Source of the DNA: Apis mellifera
Taxonomy: Eukaryota > Arthropoda > Insecta > Hymenoptera > Apidae
Assembly: GCF_003254395.2 (NCBI RefSeq)
Contig: NC_037647.1
Coordinates: 5,010,752 to 5,074,751, forward strand
Reading direction: 5' to 3'
DNA: 64,000 nucleotides
The first letter of the stretch is position 1; every line of letters begins with the position of its first letter. Below the pieces are notes generated by a model that was not told the DNA's origin, searched no databases, and saw nothing but the letters and a program-made list of their open reading frames with translations. Below are positions 56,681 through 64,000 of this stretch, piece by piece. The translations under genes were made by a program, and so were the position numbers.

Positions 56681-58620
56681 CTTGCAAAGTTCTTTTTTCT
56701 TTCTTTCTTCTTCTTTTTGGACGAAATGTTGGATTATCTTTTTTTTTTTTTTTTTTTTACTTTGGTCGAATTTCTAGGAATTTCTAGGCGAGTATAATAT
56801 AAGGGGATGATCGTGGGGGAGGATCGTTTGTAGCTTCTGGTTCTTTTCTGATTTGTAGAAAGAGACGCGTATGGAAAATTGATTTGGAAAGTTCAGAGTT
56901 CAGAGACACGTTCGAGTTGAAGATACCGAAGGTAGCTGCATCGTTTGCATGCTAATGAAAGAAGTGATATTGAAGTGTCTTTGTTGCTCAACGACGTGAG
57001 TAGCAGTTGAAGGTTTCACGTTTTGCAGGATGTTCGAGAATAGAAGTTCGTGATTTCCGAGAAGCATTTTTCATCGTTGTATGATGTATGATTTTATTCG
57101 TAGAAAAATTGGAGACGAAATATTTAAGATAAAAAATAACGATGATATATCTTTCTTGTAAAATTATACGTTTCTTGGAACAATTTTACGATCCATTTCA
57201 AATCGAATAATTTCATTTTTCTTCCTCTGAATCGCGAGTTTTCGATTCCGTGCATCAAACTTTTTCGTCATTTTGTAATTTTGTTCACATCCCGATGAGC
57301 AATATAGTTAGTCTAAAATCATCGATAACTTTAGACACAACGTTTTGAATTCTACCGATTCTTGCTTGCCGAGACAGAGAAATACTTTTAGAGCTGATTC
57401 CTTGGTTATCTTCGTGTGTATTGTACGTGTTTGAAATACGAAATTCGTTCCTTCAACTTCCTAGATTAATTAGATATTCAACGAGTTGCTATGCTGATGG
57501 CTAGACACGCCGTTACTTTTCGTCTCTGGTGTTTCGATTCATCTTCTGAAACAACCTTACTGCATTTTCTTATAAATATATCTTGATTTATCTCGAATAA
57601 CGTCAAGTTTTTTTAAATACGTAAAATTAAAATTTTTCTGTTTCAAACTGCGTATATTTCGTTTCGAATCGAATCGAAAATTTGATTCATTGCATATATA
57701 ATTGTACATTTATATATATATATATATATATACCTTGATTTTCATTCAAATTTATACAAGATTTGATGAGGAAAATCTCGAGAAAAATATTTAAATTCTT
57801 CGATTCTAAATGCTTGATCGCATTTCAATCGAAAGCATTTGAATGAAAATCGAAATATTAGAAAAATATTAATCCGAGGAATTAAATCTTTCGTGTGGCG
57901 GCTAACGATCAATTAAAACGCGAGTTTAACATTGGAGCACCTGCCATGTTTTGGCACAGCTCGCAATTAAAGCGCTCGTAACTTGAAATATGGCGCGTAA
58001 ACGTTTGCAACATATTTCAAACAACTACTATAGCGTGTAAATATTACACGCGCGGGTATACAAACAATCAAAAGTATCCAGACGTTTGTTTATTTCTACG
58101 TCATCTGTTTGCAAAATCAAAGATAATATAATTTGCAAAACAATAAGTTGCATTATGACGATACAATTAATCCTCTCGTTCCTAACCTCAATCTTTAATC
58201 GTCACGAATCAAACGAAACGATACGAATTTTGCCAAGATATAAAACAATAATAATAATAATAATAATAATAAATACTAACTATATTCACTAACTAAACGA
58301 TTATTAGAATTAAAAAATAAAAATCTAACGGACGTCTTTCAATATCTTCAAGAACTAGGATAGCATGTTTCATCGAGAAAACTTGTAGTTTCCAATCCTA
58401 ACCTAAATACTTCTTCACCTACGTAAATGAATTCAAACAAAACTGTTTTTTAACACCACACTTTTCCCCATCTCTTCAATTCCATTTCAAATTTCACTAC
58501 GAAACACATCCTACATCCTTATTTTACTTAAATAAATTCCTCCCTCCCAACCCTTTCAATCTCTTCTTCAATCTCGTGCAAACAAACGCTACAATCTATC
58601 CACAAATAAAATAAACGAAA
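56681..58620. other. AT-rich spacer with TA and AAT microsatellites
   Basis: A T run lies at 56738-56758, a (TA)n tract at 57711-57732 and an (AAT)n tract at about 58247-58271. No gene is seen. If the preceding zone is a first exon, this would be intron. Confidence 0.55.
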
Positions 58621-59324
58621 ACAACGAGATCCTCTTTGAATAGGCGCTCAAAATCAACGGACGGAGGAAGAGGAAGGAGGGAGAGAGGAAGGAGGGGAGG
58701 GGAGGGGAAGATTAATCGGCAGAAACGAAAATTAACCCGATTGTACGTTGCACGAGCAACGTTGTCGGGATCGATCTATCCAATCGGGATGGAGTAAAAA
58801 CGCGCCTCGGGTGTTATATTCGCATCCAGAATTATGCAATGACAGCGTGAAATTAGATCCCCGCCTCCTTAAGTGAACGCAACCGCACACCTTTGTTCCT
58901 CTCCTGGGGCCTAGCCAGCGCGAGGTTGGTTTGGTCATCGACTTTATTTTTTCCTTCTTCCCTCCCTCCCCCTCCGTTCCTTCTGACCCGAAACAGATCT
59001 ACGATAACGTAATAGTTGGAACGATTGTTTCCATCATGGCGATCCATCCAGCTCGATGCAGCGGAACGACGAGGCTCGCTTTCGGGTCGAGGAGATCGGT
59101 ATTATCGCTTGCGAACAACATTATTTTTTACCTCATCAATTGTCATCATTGTACTCTCAAATTGTCTAATTCAAGTAAAGTAACAATAGAGATCGATAGA
59201 GTTATCACGCGTTTTCAATTTTTTTACCAATTCTTGTTTTTCTTTTTCTTTTTTTTGAAAATTTTTTACTTCAACAGGGAAAGGCCATTCCTAATTATTT
59301 TCGACCCTTCAAATCCACGCGTTT
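58621..59324. other. CpG-rich segment with G runs and a strong acceptor-like tract
   Basis: Three GGGG runs lie at 58694-58707. A pyrimidine tract of more than 40 nt ends TTCTGACCCGAAACAG at 58996. The plus frame after it (IYDNVIVGTIVSIMAIHPAR and on) stays open to 59326 but loses any coding look after about 60 codons. The minus strand is also open at 58732-59047. The exon reading is weak and no family is recognised. Confidence 0.35.
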
Positions 59325-59457
59325 AACAATATGCACGTTGACTTAATTATCGCAATACACGTAGAAAGGAATTTCATTCTTCATCTTTATGACACGACAA
59401 TGAAAATAAGCAATTTTATTTTTCTCCTAATTCAATCTCGACGATTTTCTATCCATA
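59325..59457 (+). repeat. Long inverted repeat, left arm
   Basis: This 133-bp arm is the reverse complement of 60203-60339 with six substitutions and one 4-bp indel (about 95% identity). It starts AACAATATGCACGTT and ends ATTTTCTATCCAT. The spacer is 745 bp. No target-site duplication or transposase is seen. Confidence 0.95.
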
Positions 59458-59605
59458 CAACACTTTGATAGAGATTCTGCTCTTCTGACGAGATCTCTTG
59501 GAGACGTGATATTCCTCGTTTCATTGATCTTAGACGACGATTCTTAAAAGATAGAGGAGAGAAGAGGAGGGGATTCCACGGCGTTACTTCATTTCTCTTC
59601 GTTTC

Positions 59606-59648
<43 letters not shown>

Positions 59649-60202
59649 GGCCGAGTCGGAAAAATATCGGTGTAACGAGCGGCCGATTGGATTTTTACGC
59701 TTTTTACGCCGCGTTTCGTGTCCGTTTCTCGCAGCGACACTCGAATACCGGATAAACGCTTCGACTCATCGCAAGAAAACGCCGGGATCTCTCTTTTTCG
59801 ATTTCTCTACTCCTCGGTTTCTAAGTGGACAAGCGGGCAGGGAGGAGGGGAGGAAGGAGGGAGGGAGGGAGGGAGGAGGGGAGAGGGGAAAAAAAATTCT
59901 CTTTCGTCTGCTTAAGATTGTTTCCAAGAGTCTCCAAGCAAGCGTGGAATGGGAAACGTTTTGAAAGAAGAGGGAAGAATCGGTTCATCTTTATATATCT
60001 ATTAATCGTTGTTTAATTCTTTTTTATTCGATTTGAATCTTGTGCAATTTGTACAAAACTCTGATGGAAATATGATGGAAATTTAAATAGAAACACGAGT
60101 TTGTAAAAAAAAAGAATGGAATTAGATTGATGATAATATTGTTTCTTTCCTTTTTTTATTATTTATTTTTTGATATATATCTGATTGTATAAAGAGAAAA
60201 AG
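59458..60202. other. Spacer of the inverted repeat
   Basis: It contains a (GA)n tract at 59608-59645, a CpG-rich stretch (59645-59830) and a quadruplex-type run at 59859-59873 (four GGG separated by single A). AT-rich DNA follows to the right arm. Frames at 59647-60016 are open in three overlapping phases through the GGAG-rich part and are not coding. Confidence 0.6.
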
Positions 60203-60339
60203 ATGGATAGAAAATTGTCGAGATTGAATTACGAGGAAAATAAAATTGGGTTGCTTATTTTCATTGTCGTGTCGTAAAGGTGAAGAATGAAATTCCTTTC
60301 TACGTGTATTGCGATAATTAAGTTAACGTGCATATTGTT
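60203..60339 (-). repeat. Long inverted repeat, right arm
   Basis: This 137-bp arm is the inverted partner of 59325-59457. Differences from the left arm are five transitions, one transversion and a 4-bp insertion (AACC on the minus strand). All five transitions keep G-U pairing in a plus-strand transcript. Confidence 0.95.
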
Positions 60340-62780
60340 TTATTCCCTGTTTATTTCTGCAAATATTTATCGAAGTATCGTTAATAAAAATAAAGATTTA
60401 TGGTCAGGTGAAAGTTATGATTTACGCAGTTATTCATAGATACATTTATCAAGTCAATTTTAGGATTTACAATTTCTTTTTCAAGTCCCGGAATAGCACA
60501 GCGGGGATATAACCTTGTAATTAGACGTATTATATAAAATATAATCGATACGACAATGTAAATAATAAAATGATCCTTGCGTTTTTCTAAATTTTTTTTT
60601 ATAATTCTTTCTTCTTCTTCTTTTTTCCTCCCCTTCTCTTTATTTCTTCACACGGAATAATCAAATATATTTTTATTCATCGGTGAAAGAAACATTGAGA
60701 GAAATGTGTGTCAGATTTGAAAATATCCATATTTTCATATTCTAGAGTTTAGAGAGAAAGAGAGGAAAAAAAGAAGAAGAAAAACATTAAATTATCCACT
60801 ATCTATTACACTTACTTTACTGAAAATGATTACCTTAGATTTCGAGGAATGATATTAGGAATCCAACATGTTATTCCAACGACATTTGCAAACGGAGAAA
60901 ATGATAAAATCAGAAATGATCAGAACGATCATAATTTTCTCAACAACGGATACCTGTCCATCCACGATTCTCGCATTAACCCTTCCCCGCCAGAAAGTGG
61001 AAAGTGGAAGAATATATGAGAAACAACAAAAGGAGCGCGACTTGTGTTACGAAAAAAAAAAAAAAAAAATAATAATTTTCCTCGTTTAAAAAAAAAAAAA
61101 ATTTAAAATCATCGCCTCATCGAGAATCGTAAGTTATGTAAAATATTCCATCGTATTTCCATCGAGATTTTTTTTCGAATCGAAGAGGCGTGCGTGTGTC
61201 GATTGTGTGTCGACTTCCACAAGATTCCAAGAATGTTATCCAAGTCGAATTATTCTCTCGGTATCGTGCAAGTCCACTCTTACATCCCGGATTTCTCTCA
61301 GGCCGGCTCGCTTCAAAAGCGACAATACGTTATGCAAATGAGGGTATGTCAGCGAGATTCTCCCTTCGATTTGCATTAAGCTCGCATCCAACGTCGCTAA
61401 GCACTTTCACCCGTTGAGCTACGAGCATCGAAAACGTCTGACAATGTACCGAGGAATCGAAATCTGATCGATCGAAGGAAGGATCCAAAGAATTTTTCCT
61501 TCTCTTTTTCTCCCATCGAGACTTGATTAATTTCACCCGCTCCAATTATCAATGCTTGCTCTCTCAACTTCTTATTGAAACAATGTTTTCTTTTTTTCTT
61601 TACTTGGAAACTACGATTATTATCAAGCGAAAAGATGAAAATATCGTTTCAGGTGAAATATTTATCAACACTTTGCACGATTCGCGTGTTCTTCGTTCAG
61701 CAAGTTTCGTTCAAGCTGCTTTTTCCTCTCTAAATTAACAACGATGAGTAGCGTATCTGACACATCTAATCCCTGGCCACGATTCCTGGTAACAATTCAT
61801 TCTCTGTTTACGCCACGTTATTTGTAAACACATTTTGTCGATCTTAATATTTCTTCCATTTGCTAATAATAATAAAAAGAGGGAAGACAAAAGGATACAG
61901 GAGGAGGAACAATTAACCCGGTTTCCAGTCTACTCCCTATTTACGCAAAAGATCGGTTCGATTAGAGGATCAGGGCAAAGAAATCTTCTAGGCGTATCTT
62001 TATTGTTAATTAATGATTTTTCTATGGTAATTTTAAGGATAATTTTAATAAACACCGTTAGCCGCACGCGTATCGAAAAAGAATGAAATTTTTAGATTTT
62101 CTAATTAACTGTTATAGGAAATCCCCTACGCGCATACACGAGAGAACTTCCTTATCTTTTTATCGTAATTGTGTCGTTAATTAGAAAACCCCTTATTAGA
62201 AAAACTTTTGAACGAGAATTTATTTATTAGGTAATAAATTGATCACAATGAAACAGTAATATCCTGGATCCTTAATTAATCGATGAAATTATATGTATAT
62301 GTGTGCCACGTGGAATACCAGTACTGTTAATCTAATTTTTAATTAATTATCCGGAAACAAAAATAAATAAATACAGAAAATATAGAATATTAAATTATAA
62401 CACGAATGTTAATTTATTAAACTTTCTGTCCATCTTGACCGATTATCATCACTCGTTTCGTTCTTGAAATAAAAAAAATTTAAATATAGAAAATATAGAA
62501 TATTAATTTATAATATGAAATCGTTCTTGAAATAAAAAAAAAAAAAAAAAACTTACACGAATAATATTTACGATAATTGATGGAATGTTAAATATACTTT
62601 TAAAAATAAAGGAATATATTTCTCGTGGAAAAATCGTGAGATTCAATTTCATCTCTCCACGAATATTCCACCTTCTTCTTCAATCTCTCAAAATTGAAGA
62701 TACAACAAAAATCAACTACAGAGATCATCTCGTAGTTGATCTCGATTATATATATATCGTTCGATGAAGCGGTAACACCG
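60340..62780. other. AT-rich spacer with local duplications and A runs
   Basis: A runs lie at 61051-61068, 61087-61100 and 62537-62554. ATAGAAAATATAGAATATTAA occurs at about 62376 and 62480, and TTCGTTCTTGAAATAAAAAAA at 62458 and 62521, a local duplication. Open stretches are short. No gene is seen. Confidence 0.5.
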
Positions 62781-62815
62781 TTTATTATTCGCGTTCGGTA
62801 ACACGTAACACGGTA

Positions 62816-62834
62816 AATCGTGCGCCGCACGATT
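62816..62834. repeat. Perfect 19-nt inverted repeat
   Basis: AATCGTGCG and CGCACGATT flank a single C. It lies in a CpG-rich stretch (62780-63130) with no consistent frame. Confidence 0.8.
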
Positions 62835-64000
62835 CTCAACGGCGCAACGATTCTCCACGCAACGAGAGTCGTGGAATTTCGCGTCGGCAGGCAGAGAAGA
62901 AACGACAAGTCTCTCGATGCAAACAAGCTCGACACATGGACGATCGGTGAAAGTGAATTACGATCCTGGCGCCCGCTCGGAAACATGCTTTCCTCGCGGT
63001 TTCGAAAAACCGAACAACCGACGATTAGGCGAAACGATTGACCGATCTATTAGGCCGGTGTACACGCGAAACACGCCATTTTCACTCGCGACGAGAAATC
63101 TTTCATCCTCTCGTCTCCCCTCGAAAACATCGAGCGTTTAATGTCGAAATGATGATCTCTATCCTACCTTTTTTTTTTTATATATAACGATTCATTGATT
63201 TTTTTCACTTGGATATTTATTTATTTATTTTAGATCGAGTTTGATCATATTGCGAAAGAAATATATGTTAAATGATCGAATTCGATTATTATAATGATAA
63301 TGATGAGAAATAATTTTGTCAAATTTGAACGAGGAATGATTTTAAATATTTTTTTCGATAAGCGAACGAGTATGTTTTTTAAAATATTACTAGGCGCCTT
63401 AGAAATGTCCCTAGAAATATACGTCTCCTAGTTGTTTCTCGTAAATTCGAACGAATCGTACGTATATTGCGAGAGAAAAGAAATTTTAGAATCCAATTTC
63501 GATCCAATTCGATATTTTTAAGTCGAGGATTTCTCCTTGCGTTTGATATTTCTGTATTAAAATTTGTTAAAATATCGCCTCCCTTCCTTCTTTTCCTTCT
63601 TTCACGAACGGGTTTTCTTTGAAAAGAGGGCTCGGCACGAGACTCTTCTGTTTCGCTTTCATTTAGATTTAATCTGAGAAAGGAAACAAACTCGGGCTAC
63701 AATGTTAATAATGGCGGCCGGTCGTCGAGGCGGCGTTGCGTGCGCGTGACGGTTGCCGACGAAACGAATAATTGCTGAAAAATTCCTGGTCTCCATCGGC
63801 CGCGACCGCCGTGCTATTAATTAACTATAAAACATTCGTGATGGCGAACGTGTCGATCGGTGAACAGTTCTTTCTCGTCCTGAACGTTGTCACGCTGTTT
63901 TGCACCAATGATCACGTTTCTTTTTTTGCGCTCTCGTATCGAGAACGTTGATGCTCATGACAGATGGCGCGCCGATCTTTTTGCTTGCCTTTTTTTCTCT
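62835..64000. other. Spacer, CpG-rich at both ends
   Basis: CpG-rich DNA lies at 62780-63130 and again from about 63690 to the end, with AT-rich DNA between. A 36-codon frame starting ATGGCGAACGTGTCG at 63840 is hydrophobic but too short to judge. An AGATGGCGC word lies at 63962-63970. The last segment may be another regulatory island. Confidence 0.45.

Noticed and set aside
1..64000. tRNA, 5S, U-snRNA and telomeric TTAGG repeats
   Set aside because: I looked for T-arm (GGTTCGA-type) words, U1/U6 starts and TTAGG arrays on both strands by eye. Isolated CCTAACC words (8001, 58401) and TACTTACC words exist, but no complete RNA gene or array.

Overview
The window looks like nuclear DNA of an insect, most likely a bee of the honey bee type. 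The basis is base composition: AT-rich DNA in which CpG is frequent (TCGA, CGAT, TTTCGA and ATCGATCG recur), broken every 2-4 kb by short CpG-rich islands. Honey bees are known for low GC with excess CpG. The species is inferred, not proven. I recognise no complete protein-coding gene, tRNA, rRNA or snRNA, and no autonomous transposon with an intact transposase.

Layout. Positions 1-6750 are a repeat block of heterochromatic type. It starts with a tandem array of a roughly 371-bp satellite (about 8.4 monomers) carrying a 16-bp perfect palindrome per unit. A 164-bp sister unit with CRE-like palindromes and hairpins follows, and the homogeneous part ends at an inverted half-copy near 3440-3548. 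Beyond it lie degenerate monomers in both orientations (3755-4655, 6560-6750), an approximately 50-bp degenerate minisatellite, a clean 41-bp minisatellite (5144-5878), and a module rich in TACTTACC (the reverse of a 5' splice-site consensus) present in both orientations. This reads as the edge of a satellite array, with young copies at the left end of the window and fossil copies toward the unique DNA.

From 6750 to about 52.9 kb the DNA is single-copy, intergenic or intronic. It holds CpG-rich islands, local tandem duplications of 110-240 bp (13.5, 31.5, 32.4 and 37.4 kb), a dispersed repeat pair (16.0 and 24.8 kb), microsatellites, and a few isolated stretches that look like exons but cannot be tied to a known gene (minus 7352-7470 and 41537-41679; plus 10817-10996, 21947-22183 and 28155-28226).

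From 52.96 to 56.68 kb is a dense GC- and CpG-rich zone with long CT/GA tracts, several strong plus-strand splice donors and alternating purine-pyrimidine DNA. It is the best candidate for a promoter plus non-coding first exon of a gene transcribed to the right. From 56.7 kb to the end the DNA returns to AT-rich spacer. A 133/137-bp inverted repeat (59325-59457 and 60203-60339, about 95% identical, 745-bp spacer) is the most notable single structure outside the satellites, because all of its transitions keep G-U pairing in a plus-strand hairpin RNA. The window ends in another CpG-rich segment.
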